Notes under the pieces: generated by a model
What the model was told of the DNA's origin: nothing
The model's database searches: none
Seen by the model: the letters and a program-made list of their open reading frames with translations, nothing else
DNA from: Collinsella aerofaciens
Lineage (GTDB): Bacteria; Actinomycetota; Coriobacteriia; Coriobacteriales; Coriobacteriaceae
DNA: 43,716 bases
Direction of reading: 5' to 3'
Assembly: GCF_015553355.1 (NCBI RefSeq)
Contig: NZ_JADNGN010000015.1
Span: forward strand, 1-43,716
Shown here: piece by piece, positions 26,317 through 34,532 of the stretch
How positions within the stretch are numbered: the first letter of the stretch is position 1
How the letters are laid out: every line of letters begins with the position of its first letter
Program-made: the position numbers and the translations under genes

Positions 26317-26634
26317 CGCTTCCTGGTCATTTGCCAGAACCGCGGCGCTATCCCGAACATGCCGTACGACGCGATGGTCGAGCTTCCCGCCTACATCGGC
26401 AAGAACGGCCCCGAGGTCATCTCGCGCGACAACATCCCGCTGTTCCAGCAGGGCCTCATGATGCAGCAGCTCAACTCCGAGAAGCTCGTGGTCGAGGCGT
26501 GCATCGAGGGTTCGTATGAGAAGGCGCTCAAGGCGTTCACGCTCAACAAGACCGTGCCGTCCATGACGGTCGCCAAGGAGATTCTCGACGACATGATCGA
26601 GGCCAACAAGGATTTCTGGCCTGAGCTTAAGTAA
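26317..26634 (+). pseudogene. C-terminal remnant of a GH4 family glycosidase
   Basis: The frame encodes about 105 residues typical of the end of NAD-dependent GH4 6-phospho-alpha-glucosidases and alpha-galactosidases: QNRGAIPNMPYDAMVELPAY, then KLVVEACIEGSYEKALKAFTLNKTVPS and a normal stop. The N-terminal three quarters, including the NAD-binding domain, are missing. The remnant starts about 45 bp after the sortase stop. This points to a deletion or an insertion of the pilus genes into a GH4 gene. A good terminator still follows it. Confidence 0.75.
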
Positions 26635-26726
26635 CGAGGCCTTCGACGGCCCGACTGCGAACGGTTCGCAGCGGCCTTTGAGGTCCATAGGCTCCCCCTG
26701 GGGTCCATCCTAGGGGGGAGCCTCTC

Positions 26727-26755
26727 AGAAGCGCCCCGAGGGGCGCTTCTTGTGT
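26727..26755 (+). terminator. terminator after the GH4 remnant
   Basis: AGAAGCGCCC / GGGCGCTTCT arms with loop CGAG. Just upstream is a second GC-rich hairpin, GGCTCCCCC...GGGGGGAGCC (26690-26722). Confidence 0.75.
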
Positions 26756-26820
26756 ATATGGAGGCAAAAGGGATATACAGTCTTCATATACGGCCTCCTT
26801 TTAGTAGGGTCGATTTCTCC

Positions 26821-26895
26821 GGTTGATTTCTGATCTCAGCTGAACATACTGAGCGGATAGGCCGTTCCCGCAGTTAGCCGAAAGCCCCCGGGGTC
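26821..26895. repeat. 75-bp dispersed repeat (family C, copy 1)
   Basis: It starts GGTTGATTTCTGATCTCAGC and continues through GGCCGTTCCCGCAG and AGCCGAA. The same stretch with about ten substitutions occurs at 43642-43716. It lies where the 5' part of the broken pilin should be. I see no gene or known RNA in it. The rest of the 26756-27000 gap holds only short hairpins. Confidence 0.6.
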
Positions 26896-26965
26896 CCTCC
26901 CGGGCTCCGGGGCGGCATTTTCCCAGTTGAAGGAACGGTGGAGATGTGTTTCGGTGGGTCCGGTG

Positions 26966-27454
26966 GCCATGCTCCGCTCTCCGCCCGGCACCTCTTCCAA
27001 GGGAACCGACGAGGGCGCCGGCGCCCAGTATGTCTAAGTGAACGGTTCTTTGGGCAATACTGCTTATGATTTTACGACTGATGATAAGGGCGAAATCAGC
27101 GTCAAGGGCCTCGATGCTGGCGCTTACACGGTCGAGGAGACCCATACGCTCCCCGGCTATAACACCGTGCCCAAATTCACGTTCACCATTACTGCCACGG
27201 GTCTTAATCAGAATGAGGGCGAGAATACGTTGACGGTGACCACATCCAAGAATGGTTCTGGTCTCGTCACCAATTCCTCTTCTGGTGGCGGCACCGTTAC
27301 CCTTACCGTCAAGAACAAGAAGGGCTCTAACCTTCCCCTCACCGGTCTCAACGGCGTGACCTTCACTTGGATCGCTGGTGGCGCGGTGCTGTGCATCGGC
27401 GTGGCGCACCTCATCCGCAGCCGTAAGCAGGCTGAGGAGTCCGAGCACGAGTAA
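26966..27454 (+). pseudogene. C-terminal remnant of an LPLTG pilin
   Basis: The frame has no signal peptide and is broken by TAA at 27035-27037. Beyond it the sequence is a SpaA-like domain (GNTAYDFTTDDKGEISVKGLDAGAYTVEE, E-box) with a sorting signal (SNLPLTG), a hydrophobic helix and a charged tail. Before the stop the frame (GTSSKGTDEGAGAQYV) still reads like pilin sequence. The remnant therefore includes about 60 bp before the stop, and possibly up to 26966. A GTG right after the stop could start a 138-residue protein, but without a secretion signal it would not reach the surface. It is probably a dead minor pilin of the same locus. Confidence 0.72.
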
Positions 27455-27555
27455 CGCTCGCTCACCCATCACTTTGGCAGGTGGGATGTGATGGCCATGA
27501 GACTTGCGGACACTTTTCTCGTCCATCCACGTTCTTGCTTTGCCATTCTCTTTTT

Positions 27556-27592
27556 GGGGCAGACTCCGCACTGGAGTCTGCCCCGTTTTTTT
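27556..27592 (+). terminator. rho-independent terminator after the pilin remnant
   Basis: Perfect 12-bp arms GGGGCAGACTCC / GGAGTCTGCCCC, loop GCACT, then GTTTTTTT. Confidence 0.93.
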
Positions 27593-27738
27593 GGACAACG
27601 CAGCCAGCCTCCACCGTCCGATGCGGACTCATCCGTCATCGCGTTTCTTGACTCGTATGAGGTTCGGTTTAAGGTCCGTAGGCGCACGCGCGGTGCGGAC
27701 GGTAGAAGGCATTTGCGCCGCAACAAGCGCAAATAAGA

Positions 27739-27767
27739 ATGCCCGGGGTTAGAGGCCCGGGCATTTA
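27739..27767. terminator. second hairpin terminator in the 27.5-28.0 kb gap
   Basis: AATGCCCGGG / CCCGGGCATT arms followed by TAAC. A weaker hairpin, TCCCGAATCG / CGATCCGGGA, lies at 27842-27867. Apart from these and the promoter at 27931 I see no gene in this gap. Confidence 0.55.
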
Positions 27768-27903
27768 ACAAAACCAGAAAACTAGGCCGCCCGCGCTCCC
27801 AAACATTTACGCGGGGTGCGTCGTTTTCTATTGACATTGTATCCCGAATCGCCCCGCCGATCCGGGACATTTTGAAAACTCAAATGCTGGCCTACGCACG
27901 AAA

Positions 27904-27954
27904 GGAATCTCGTTAATTCCGAAAATTATGTATAATTCCAATTAAAAATGGAAT
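27904..27954 (+). promoter_or_regulatory. promoter-operator of the AbiE-like pair
   Basis: A good -10 TATAAT sits at 27931-27936. Two dyads of the same half-site overlap or flank it: GGAAT...ATTCC (27904-27920) and ATTCCA...TGGAAT (27935-27954). This is the layout of an autorepressed TA promoter (inference). Confidence 0.5.
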
Positions 27955-27966
27955 CAAACGAAAACG

Positions 27967-28935
27967 ATGGAAATGAACGAAGCGCTAATCTACTTACAAG
28001 AAGCACTAGGCCTCTCCGCCAAGACCAAAACTTGGCCTGGATCCGCACGCTTGCCGCTGCATCTGCGGGCGATTGAGGTCCGCGCTGTTGACGCAAACGG
28101 TTTTTCGTTTTTGCTTGCAAGTTTGCCTACGGGCGTCGGGCTTCCCGAGGCTAAGAGAGTCTATAGCCAGCTAGCCTTGCGCGCGGAGACTCCTGTTGTC
28201 GTTTCGTTTCCTGATGCCGATGCACGTCAGCGCAAAGCATTGGTCGCACAAGGGATTCCCTTTGTCTGCCCAGGTAGACAGGCTTTTCTTCCATTTATGG
28301 GCACAGCCTGCACGGAGAGGGGCGGTGCCCGCTTTCGCAATCACGCGACCAAGATGTCACCCAACGCGCAGGCTGCCGCAATTTGGGGAGCAGCCCAGGA
28401 GCCATATCGTCCCTATGACCTTTGTCGTGCGCTTGGGATCTCGGCAAGCCGTGCGAGTGAGGCCATAACCGAGCTTGTCGACAGGGGGCTCGCGAGGCGC
28501 GAGCGTCGCGAGCGGCGTGTCGTCGTGCTCCCTATCGCCGTCGATCTTTTGCTCAGCGAGCACATGGCAGAGCTCTCCTCGCCTGTCTCGAAGGTCTTTT
28601 TTGCAAGGAAGACGCCGCAGATCGACTATCTTGTTGACGCCGGGGAGACGGCGCTCGCTGCGCGTTCGATGCTCGCTGTGCCGGGCATGGAACAAAAGGC
28701 CGTCTTAAGAAGTGCATGGCGTCAACTGAGCGACCTCGAAGTCGCAGACGGGGAGTTGCCGGATAACGAAACGGCGATGATCCAAGTGTGGCGCTATGCG
28801 CCCGTGTTTGCCGACTCCTCCCGCGTCGATGACATTTCGCTTGCGCTATCTTTGGCGGCAATCGACGATGAGCGAATTCAGCTCGAAGTCGATCGCATGT
28901 TTGGAAAGGAATATCCATGGCAAGAAGCGCTGTAG
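27967..28935 (+). CDS. winged-HTH regulator, AbiEi-like antitoxin
   Basis: This 322-residue cytosolic protein has a winged helix-turn-helix at about residues 135-190 (AAIWGAAQEPYRPYDLCRALGISASRASEAITELVDRGLARRERRERRVVV). The N-terminal part (1-125) may be a nuclease-like or sensing fold of the kind seen in COG4861 proteins (VRAVDANGFSFLLASLP, PVVVSFPDADARQRKALVAQGIPFVCPGRQAFLPF). Its gene overlaps the following nucleotidyltransferase gene by 19 bp. The pairing of a wHTH protein with an AbiEii-like nucleotidyltransferase is the layout of type IV toxin-antitoxin systems. The family assignment is moderate, because the HTH is central rather than N-terminal. Confidence 0.7.
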   Translation: MEMNEALIYLQEALGLSAKTKTWPGSARLPLHLRAIEVRAVDANGFSFLLASLPTGVGLPEAKRVYSQLALRAETPVVVSFPDADARQRKALVAQGIPFVCPGRQAFLPFMGTACTERGGARFRNHATKMSPNAQAAAIWGAAQEPYRPYDLCRALGISASRASEAITELVDRGLARRERRERRVVVLPIAVDLLLSEHMAELSSPVSKVFFARKTPQIDYLVDAGETALAARSMLAVPGMEQKAVLRSAWRQLSDLEVADGELPDNETAMIQVWRYAPVFADSSRVDDISLALSLAAIDDERIQLEVDRMFGKEYPWQEAL

Positions 28936-29690
28936 AAGGTCTCCAAGAATTTCAGCAGCATATGCAAAAAGCTGCAGGATCGTATGCCCTTATCGGCGGC
29001 ACGGCATGTGACATTTTGCTCGCGGAGGCGGGACTTCCGTTTAGGATGACTCACGATTTTGATGTTGTAATTGTCGCCGATGACCGGTTGCCTCAGACGG
29101 CAGAAGCTATATGGACTTTGGTGCATGATGGCGGTTACCGCTGCGGCTGGGGCGAAGGCAAAGGCTCATGTTTTTATCGGTTTACAGAGCCTAAGAGGCC
29201 GGGTTACCCCCGTATGATCGAACTCTTTGCGAAGTGCCCCGACTTTCTAAAGGGTCGTGCGGGGATTGATGTGGCACCAATTCACGTTGATGAAAACATA
29301 AGCAGTCTTTCGGCAATTTTGTTGGACGATGCTTACTACGGCTTGTTCCTTCAGGGAATCCGGACCGTAGGCGGCGTTTCGGTCCTGGGTACAGAATACA
29401 TTGTCCCGTTCAAAGCGAAGGCGTATCTCGACCTAAAAGCTAGAAGGGAAGCGGGGGAGAACGTTGATTCGAATAAGGTAAAAAAGCATAAACGCGATGC
29501 GCTGAGGCTTGCTCAGCTGCTTGGCGAGTCGGAAGGCGTCGACCTGCGCGGAGAACTGAAGGACGATATGCTTGCGTTTGTTAAAGATTGCGAGGTGGGC
29601 GACGTCAATCTGAAACAGATTGGGGTTGCGGGCGTAACGATGGCGCAGTTGCTCGAGACGATGAAAGCAACATATGGCTTGATTGGTTGA
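28917..29690 (+). CDS. AbiEii-like nucleotidyltransferase toxin
   Basis: This is a 257-residue predicted nucleotidyltransferase. The motif order matches the AbiEii/DUF1814 group: YALIGGTACDILL, then MTHDFDVVIV (the D-x-D metal pair), a central Lys in FKAKAYLDLKAR, and KVKKHKRDALRLAQLL. In characterised members these enzymes inactivate tRNA or another target by adding nucleotides and can give phage exclusion. GGAAAGGAA precedes the ATG, which lies inside the upstream gene. The pair sits between the broken pilin and the second sortase, a typical position for an accessory TA module. Confidence 0.75.
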   Translation: MARSAVEGLQEFQQHMQKAAGSYALIGGTACDILLAEAGLPFRMTHDFDVVIVADDRLPQTAEAIWTLVHDGGYRCGWGEGKGSCFYRFTEPKRPGYPRMIELFAKCPDFLKGRAGIDVAPIHVDENISSLSAILLDDAYYGLFLQGIRTVGGVSVLGTEYIVPFKAKAYLDLKARREAGENVDSNKVKKHKRDALRLAQLLGESEGVDLRGELKDDMLAFVKDCEVGDVNLKQIGVAGVTMAQLLETMKATYGLIG

Positions 29691-29771
29691 GTGGGGTTAC
29701 GTGGCCCGGACGGTGCAGTCTAGTTGCGTTGTCCGGCGCATGAGCTCGCTAATCGGGTATTATTTGTTTAG

Positions 29772-29785
29772 ACAACTTGAGTTGT
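29772..29785 (+). promoter_or_regulatory. short dyad before the second sortase
   Basis: ACAACT-TG-AGTTGT is perfect and ends just before the AGAGGAG RBS of the sortase gene. It may be an operator. Evidence is limited to the symmetry. Confidence 0.3.
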
Positions 29786-29801
29786 AGAGGAGTGACCGGC
29801 G

Positions 29802-30740
29802 ATGGTGCAGGGCGCCAAACATATGAAGAGCAATAACGCCGCGGCCAACGGTGGCTCAAGCCCTCAGCCCAAACCTCAACAAAAGCCCAAGCGCCGCCGC
29901 AAGCGGCTGCCGCGCTGGGCCGACCGTCTCATCACCATCGTCATCATCCTTATCGGCGTGGGCCTTATGACCTGGCCGTGGATCTTGGACCGGCTCGAGG
30001 CCTCGGGCGTGTTCAACCAGATCAGCACGGTGTCCAGCACCGTGGACGCGCTGTCTGCCGAGGAGCGCGAGCGCATCCTGCTCCAGGCGCGCTCCTTTAA
30101 CGAGCAGCTGGCGGGCGAGGCCACCGAGCTTCCCGCCGACCAGATCGAGCCCTACGCCCAGCAGCTCATCTTTGACCGTGACCCCATGATGAGTTGGGTC
30201 GAGATCCCCTCCATCGACGTGAGCATGCCTATCTACCACGGCACGAGCGAGGAAGTCCTTATGGCGGGCGTCGGCCACCTGGAGGGCACGAGCCTGCCGG
30301 TGGGCGGCACCTCGACGCATTGCGTGCTCACCGCGCACTCGGGCATGCGCAACCTGAGTATGTTCGACGACATCCATTCGCTGGAGCCCGGCGACCTGGT
30401 GCTGCTGCACACCATGAACAAGACGCTCGCCTACAAGATGGTGAACTCCGAGGTCGTGCTGCCCGAGGAGATGGAGTCGCTGACCATCGAGCCCGGCGCC
30501 GACAAGGTGACGCTCGTCACCTGCACGCCCTACGGCGTGAACGACCATCGCCTGTTGGTGCACTGCGTGCGCACCAAGTACGACAAGAAGGACGTCGACA
30601 AGCAAAAGTCGCTGGCCGGCCGCCACTGGGGCAAGCGCGAGTTTGCCGTGCTCATCGTGGTCATAGCCATTGTGCTGTTGCTGCTGGACATCGTGATCCA
30701 CGCGGTCCGCAAGCGCCGCAAGGCCAAGGCCTCGGCATAA
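29802..30740 (+). CDS. second class C sortase
   Basis: This is a 312-residue sortase with helices at about 43-62 (LITIVIILIGVGLMTWPWIL) and 283-303 (FAVLIVVIAIVLLLLDIVIHAV). The core has the catalytic His (LTAHSG), Cys (LVTCTPYG) and Arg (NDHRLLVHC). A lid-like DRDP motif (IFDRDPMMSW) precedes the core. It resembles the sortase at 25131 in the core (VPxIDVxxPxYHGTS, GHLxGTSLPVGG) but not in its tails. No intact pilin is next to it; the broken pilin at 27.0-27.5 kb may have been a partner. It may help the first sortase or anchor finished pili. AGAGGAG lies upstream of the ATG. Confidence 0.92.
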   Translation: MVQGAKHMKSNNAAANGGSSPQPKPQQKPKRRRKRLPRWADRLITIVIILIGVGLMTWPWILDRLEASGVFNQISTVSSTVDALSAEERERILLQARSFNEQLAGEATELPADQIEPYAQQLIFDRDPMMSWVEIPSIDVSMPIYHGTSEEVLMAGVGHLEGTSLPVGGTSTHCVLTAHSGMRNLSMFDDIHSLEPGDLVLLHTMNKTLAYKMVNSEVVLPEEMESLTIEPGADKVTLVTCTPYGVNDHRLLVHCVRTKYDKKDVDKQKSLAGRHWGKREFAVLIVVIAIVLLLLDIVIHAVRKRRKAKASA

Positions 30741-30754
30741 GGCATCGTTCAGAA

Positions 30755-30787
30755 CCGCCACAAAGGGGACAGGCACCTTTGTGGTGG
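30755..30787. repeat. 33-bp palindromic repeat (family A, copy 5)
   Basis: CCGCCACAAAGG / CCTTTGTGGTGG arms with one mismatch, loop GGACAGGCA, about 15 bp after the sortase stop. Confidence 0.78.
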
Positions 30788-30798
30788 TCGGGACTTCC

Positions 30799-30863
30799 AA
30801 ACCATCACAACATTCGATGAAAATCTCGATTTTGGCGAAAAGCGTCGAATGTTGTGATGGTTT
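30799..30863. repeat. 65-bp palindromic repeat (family B, copy 4)
   Basis: Perfect 19-base outer arms as in copies 1 and 2, with a core like copy 3 (AAAATC...GATTTT). It follows a family A copy by 12 bp, the same A/B pairing (reversed order) seen at 18.4 kb. The rest of the gap to gatC holds only its leader. Confidence 0.82.
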
Positions 30864-31024
30864 TCGTTATGGACGGTGCGGTTTCGCTGCAGAACCGACA
30901 GCCCGCCGCCTGCCAGCCCGCCGCCCTCGTTACGTTTTCGCTGCATTTGGGTAAAGCGCCTGCTCCAAGCCGGCGTTGCCTTGTATACTAGAGCGGTTTA
31001 TCTGTTATGCGGAAGGGAGCGCCT

Positions 31025-31336
31025 ATGGCACTCAGCGAGAAAGACGTGCGCGGCATCGCCGAGTACGCAAAGATCGCACTGACCGATGACGAGCTCACCC
31101 AGATGACGTCCTACATGAACGACGCCGTCCAGATGCTCGAGCCCGTCCTGCAATATGACTTGCCCGACGTGGAGCCCACGTTCCATCCCATCGGAAGCCT
31201 GTCCAACGTGATGGGCGATGACCTGCGCGAGCCCGAGCGCGACCTGCCGCTCGACGTCGCGCTCGAAAACGCCGGCAGCGCGCGCGACCGCTACTTCCGC
31301 GTGCCGTCCATTTTGGGAGAGGGGGAGAGCGAGTAA
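31025..31336 (+). CDS. gatC: Asp/Glu-tRNA amidotransferase subunit C
   Basis: This 103-residue subunit holds GatA and GatB together. It has the typical opening LSEKDVRGIAEYAKIALTDDE and the PT..P/LRED-like segment (VEPTFHPIGSLSNVMGDDLREPE). GGAAGGGAG precedes the ATG at 31025. Its stop overlaps the gatA start (TAATG), the first of three tightly packed genes. The complex makes Gln-tRNA(Gln), and possibly Asn-tRNA(Asn), from mischarged tRNA. Confidence 0.95.
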   Translation: MALSEKDVRGIAEYAKIALTDDELTQMTSYMNDAVQMLEPVLQYDLPDVEPTFHPIGSLSNVMGDDLREPERDLPLDVALENAGSARDRYFRVPSILGEGESE

Positions 31337-32850
31337 TGGCACAGAGCTTCGATTCCCTTACCGCCGCCCAGATTGCCGCGGGCGTTGCCGCCGGCGACTT
31401 TACCGCTACCGAGGTGGCCCAGGCCTCTCTTGCCGCCATCGAGGCGCGCGAGGGCGGGGTCCAGGCATTCCTGCAGGTGGCGCCCGAGCTTGCGCTCGAG
31501 GCTGCTGCGCGCGTGGATGCCGACCGTGCCGCAGGCAAGCCGCTGCCCCCGCTCGCGGGCGTGCCGCTGGCCATTAAGGACAACATGAACCTCGTGGGCA
31601 CGCGCACCACCTGCGCTTCTCGCATGCTCGAGAACTACCAGAGCGTCTACACCGCCACCTGCGTCCAGCGCATGCTCGATGCCGGCTGCCTGCCCATGGG
31701 CAAGGCCAACATGGACGAGTTTGCCTTTGGCAGCTCCACCGAGAGCTCGGCGTTCCACCGCACCAACAACCCCTGGGATACCGAGCGCGTGCCCGGCGGT
31801 TCCTCGGGCGGCTCCGCTGCAGCCGTCGCCGCGGGCGAAGTCGCGCTCTCGCTGGGCTCGGACACCGGCGGTTCCATTCGCCAGCCGGCGTCGCTGTGCG
31901 GCGTGGTGGGCTTTAAGCCCACGTATGGCGCCGTGAGCCGTTACGGCGTGGTTGCCTTTGGCTCGTCGCTCGACCAGGTGGGGCCCTTTGGCCGCACGGT
32001 CGAGGATGTCGCGCTGGCCATGAACGCGCTTACCGGCGCGGGCCACGATCCATACGACTGCACCAGCCAGGATTGCGCCGTCGACTTTACCGAGCATCTC
32101 AACGACAGCATCGAGGGCAAGCGCGTGGGCATCATCCCCGCGTTTATGGAGGCCGAGGGCCTGACGCCCGAGGTCAAGGCCGCTGTTCAGCGCGCCGCCC
32201 AGGAGTTGCAGAACCAGGGCGCCGAGCTGGTCGAGGTCGACCTGCCGCACCTGGACGCCGCTATCGCCGCATACTACGTCATCGGCCCGGCCGAGGCGTT
32301 CTCCAACCTGGCTCGTTTCGACGGCATTCGCTACGGCTACCAGGAGGAGGGCTGCGTCAACCTGTCCGACCAGAGCTCGCTTTCGCGCGCCCACGGCTTT
32401 GGCGCCGAGGCCAAGCGCCGTCAGATGCTCGGCGCCTACCTGCTGAGCTCGGGCGTGTACGACAAGTACTACTACGCTGCGCAAAAGGCCCGCACGCTCA
32501 TCACGCAGGACTACGACGCCGCGTATGCCAAGGTGGACACCATCCTCATGCCCGCCTCGCCGCGCACGGCCTTTAAGTTTGGCGAGATCAGCGACCCCAC
32601 GCAGATGTACCTTTCGGACCTGTACACCATTTCGCTCAACATTTGCGGCAACGGCGGTATCTCGGTGCCGCTGGGCTTGGGCGAGGATACTCAGTTGCCC
32701 GTTTCTGCCCAGCTGGTTGGTCCGGCCTTTAAGGACCGTCAGCTGCTCACGTTTGCCCGCGCCCTGGAGCGCGGCTTTGCCGATGCCGCCACGGGTGCGC
32801 CCGCGCTTTCCGTCGCGCCCGATTTTGCCGGGAAGGGAGGCGAGCTGTAA
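31336..32850 (+). CDS. gatA: Asp/Glu-tRNA amidotransferase subunit A
   Basis: This is a 504-residue amidase-signature enzyme that releases ammonia from glutamine for the GatCAB reaction. The Ser-cisSer-Lys triad is present: Lys in PLAIKDN, the cis-Ser in GGSSGGSAAAVAAGEV, and the nucleophile Ser in LGSDTGGSIRQPA. Length and layout are normal. It overlaps gatC upstream and gatB downstream by a base or so (TAATG), which suggests translational coupling. It is a housekeeping gene. Confidence 0.97.
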   Translation: MAQSFDSLTAAQIAAGVAAGDFTATEVAQASLAAIEAREGGVQAFLQVAPELALEAAARVDADRAAGKPLPPLAGVPLAIKDNMNLVGTRTTCASRMLENYQSVYTATCVQRMLDAGCLPMGKANMDEFAFGSSTESSAFHRTNNPWDTERVPGGSSGGSAAAVAAGEVALSLGSDTGGSIRQPASLCGVVGFKPTYGAVSRYGVVAFGSSLDQVGPFGRTVEDVALAMNALTGAGHDPYDCTSQDCAVDFTEHLNDSIEGKRVGIIPAFMEAEGLTPEVKAAVQRAAQELQNQGAELVEVDLPHLDAAIAAYYVIGPAEAFSNLARFDGIRYGYQEEGCVNLSDQSSLSRAHGFGAEAKRRQMLGAYLLSSGVYDKYYYAAQKARTLITQDYDAAYAKVDTILMPASPRTAFKFGEISDPTQMYLSDLYTISLNICGNGGISVPLGLGEDTQLPVSAQLVGPAFKDRQLLTFARALERGFADAATGAPALSVAPDFAGKGGEL

Positions 32851-34526
32851 TGAAGGAGCTTTCCGAGGTCCTGCAGGATTGGGAGGCCGTGATCGGCCTG
32901 GAGATCCATACCGAGCTCACCGCACTCGATACCAAGATGTTCTGCAACTGCAAGCTCAGCCACGATGACGAGCCCAACGCAAACGTGTGCCCGGTGTGCC
33001 TGGGCCTGCCCGGCGCCCTGCCGGTGCCTAACAAGCGCGCCATCGAGAGCATCGTCAAGGCCGGCCTTGCCACCAACTGCGAGATCCAGCGTCACTCGAT
33101 GTTCTACCGCAAGCACTACTTCTATCCCGACATGGCCAAGAACTTCCAGACCACGCAGGGTCCGGTCGCCTTTGCCATGTACGGTCACCTTGATCTGGAT
33201 GTGACCGGTCGCGGTGCCGCCGAGCGCCCCGACTGCGCGTTTGGCGAGGCCGAGGCTCAGAGCCTGGCGAGCGCCTCGGCCAACGCCGAGGGCCTGTCCA
33301 CGTCCATGACGTCGACCATGCGCGAGGGCAATCAGCGCGCCGGCCATCTGGCCAGCTACGACGCGTCCAACCTGCAGATGCCCGAGCGCCGCGAGGACGG
33401 TTCCTACACGGTGCCCATCCGCATTCTGCGCATCCACATGGAGGAGGATGCCGCCAAGATGGTGCACGTGGGCGGTGCCGAGGGCCGCATCACCGCCGCG
33501 GCCGAGTCGCTCGTCGACTACAACCGCTGCGGCACGCCTTTGATTGAGCTCGTGACTGAGCCCGACTTGCGTACGCCCGAGGAAGCGCGTCTGTTTATGG
33601 AAAAGCTCCGTCGCATCTTTGTGACGCTGGGCATTTCGGACTGCTCCATGGAGAAGGGCTCCATGCGCTGCGACGGCAACGTGTCGCTGCGTCGCCGCGG
33701 CGAGACCAAGCTGGGCACCAAGACCGAGCTCAAGAACCTCAACTCGTTCAAGGGCCTGCACGACGGCCTTGCCTACGAGATTTGCCGCCAGGCCGAGGTA
33801 CTCGAGGAGGGCGGCATCATCTATCAGGAGACCCGCCACTGGGAGCCCAGCCGCAAGCGCACCGTGGTCATGCGTGTGAAGGAGACGGCCGACGACTATC
33901 GTCTGTTCCCCGACCCCGATCTGGCGCCGTTCGATCTGGACGATGAGTTCATCGACCGTTGCCGAGGCGAGATCCCCGAGCTGCCCGATGCCAAGCGTGC
34001 CCGTTTTGAGACTGACTTTGGCATTAAGGCGGCCGATGCCGAGCAGATCGCCGGCGACCCCGAGTTTGCTGACTTCTTTGAGGCCGCCGCTGCCGGTATG
34101 GCTGGCAAGGAGGCCCAGACGGTCGCAAACTTGCTGGTGAACGAGATGATCGCCTACCTTAAGGGCGCGGGCGTGTCGCTCGTCGAGTCCGGCATCGCGC
34201 CGGCTCAGGTGGCAGCGCTGGCCAAGCTGCTGGCGACCGATGCCATCAGCTCCAACCAGGCGCACGAGGTCTTTGAGGCTATGGCTCAGACCGGCGACGA
34301 CCCCAACAAGATCGTCGACGAGCGCGGTATGCGTCAGGTGAGCGATGCCGGCGCGCTGCAACCGATCGTGGACGAGGTGCTGGCTAACTGTGCCGATCAG
34401 GCGCAGCAGTATCGCGACGGCAACCAGAAGGTCATCGGCTTTTTGGTGGGCCAGTGCATGAAGGCGAGCCGCGGCAAGGGCAACCCGAAGCTCTTCAACG
34501 AGTTGCTGAGAACGTCGCTCTCATAA
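32850..34526 (+). CDS. gatB: Asp/Glu-tRNA amidotransferase subunit B, with insertion
   Basis: This subunit phosphorylates the mischarged aminoacyl-tRNA and places the amide. Family landmarks are VIGLEIHTELTALDTKMFC, the zinc-site cysteines (FCNC, CPVC), HMEEDAAK, GTPLIELVTEPD, LKNLNSFKGL and the YqeY-like C-terminal domain ending FLVGQCMKASRGKGNP. At 558 residues it is about 70-80 longer than usual. The extra part (about 118-186) lies between YGHLDLDV and TVPIRILRIHMEEDA and is Ala/Ser/Glu-rich (AEAQSLASASANAEGLSTSM). The insertion is in frame and the rest is intact. Confidence 0.96.
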   Translation: MKELSEVLQDWEAVIGLEIHTELTALDTKMFCNCKLSHDDEPNANVCPVCLGLPGALPVPNKRAIESIVKAGLATNCEIQRHSMFYRKHYFYPDMAKNFQTTQGPVAFAMYGHLDLDVTGRGAAERPDCAFGEAEAQSLASASANAEGLSTSMTSTMREGNQRAGHLASYDASNLQMPERREDGSYTVPIRILRIHMEEDAAKMVHVGGAEGRITAAAESLVDYNRCGTPLIELVTEPDLRTPEEARLFMEKLRRIFVTLGISDCSMEKGSMRCDGNVSLRRRGETKLGTKTELKNLNSFKGLHDGLAYEICRQAEVLEEGGIIYQETRHWEPSRKRTVVMRVKETADDYRLFPDPDLAPFDLDDEFIDRCRGEIPELPDAKRARFETDFGIKAADAEQIAGDPEFADFFEAAAAGMAGKEAQTVANLLVNEMIAYLKGAGVSLVESGIAPAQVAALAKLLATDAISSNQAHEVFEAMAQTGDDPNKIVDERGMRQVSDAGALQPIVDEVLANCADQAQQYRDGNQKVIGFLVGQCMKASRGKGNPKLFNELLRTSLS

Positions 34527-34532
34527 GCGGAG

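Noticed and set aside
27488-27736. 82-codon ORF with a basic C-terminus between two terminators
   Set aside because: It runs through a strong rho-independent terminator (27556-27592), has no clear RBS and matches nothing I recognise.
12883-30863. Possible CRISPR-like repeats
   Set aside because: The repeated units are long palindromes kilobases apart, not short direct repeats with regular spacers, and no cas genes are present.
32739-34361. 540-codon minus-strand open frame opposite gatA/gatB
   Set aside because: Antisense shadow of a highly conserved housekeeping gene.
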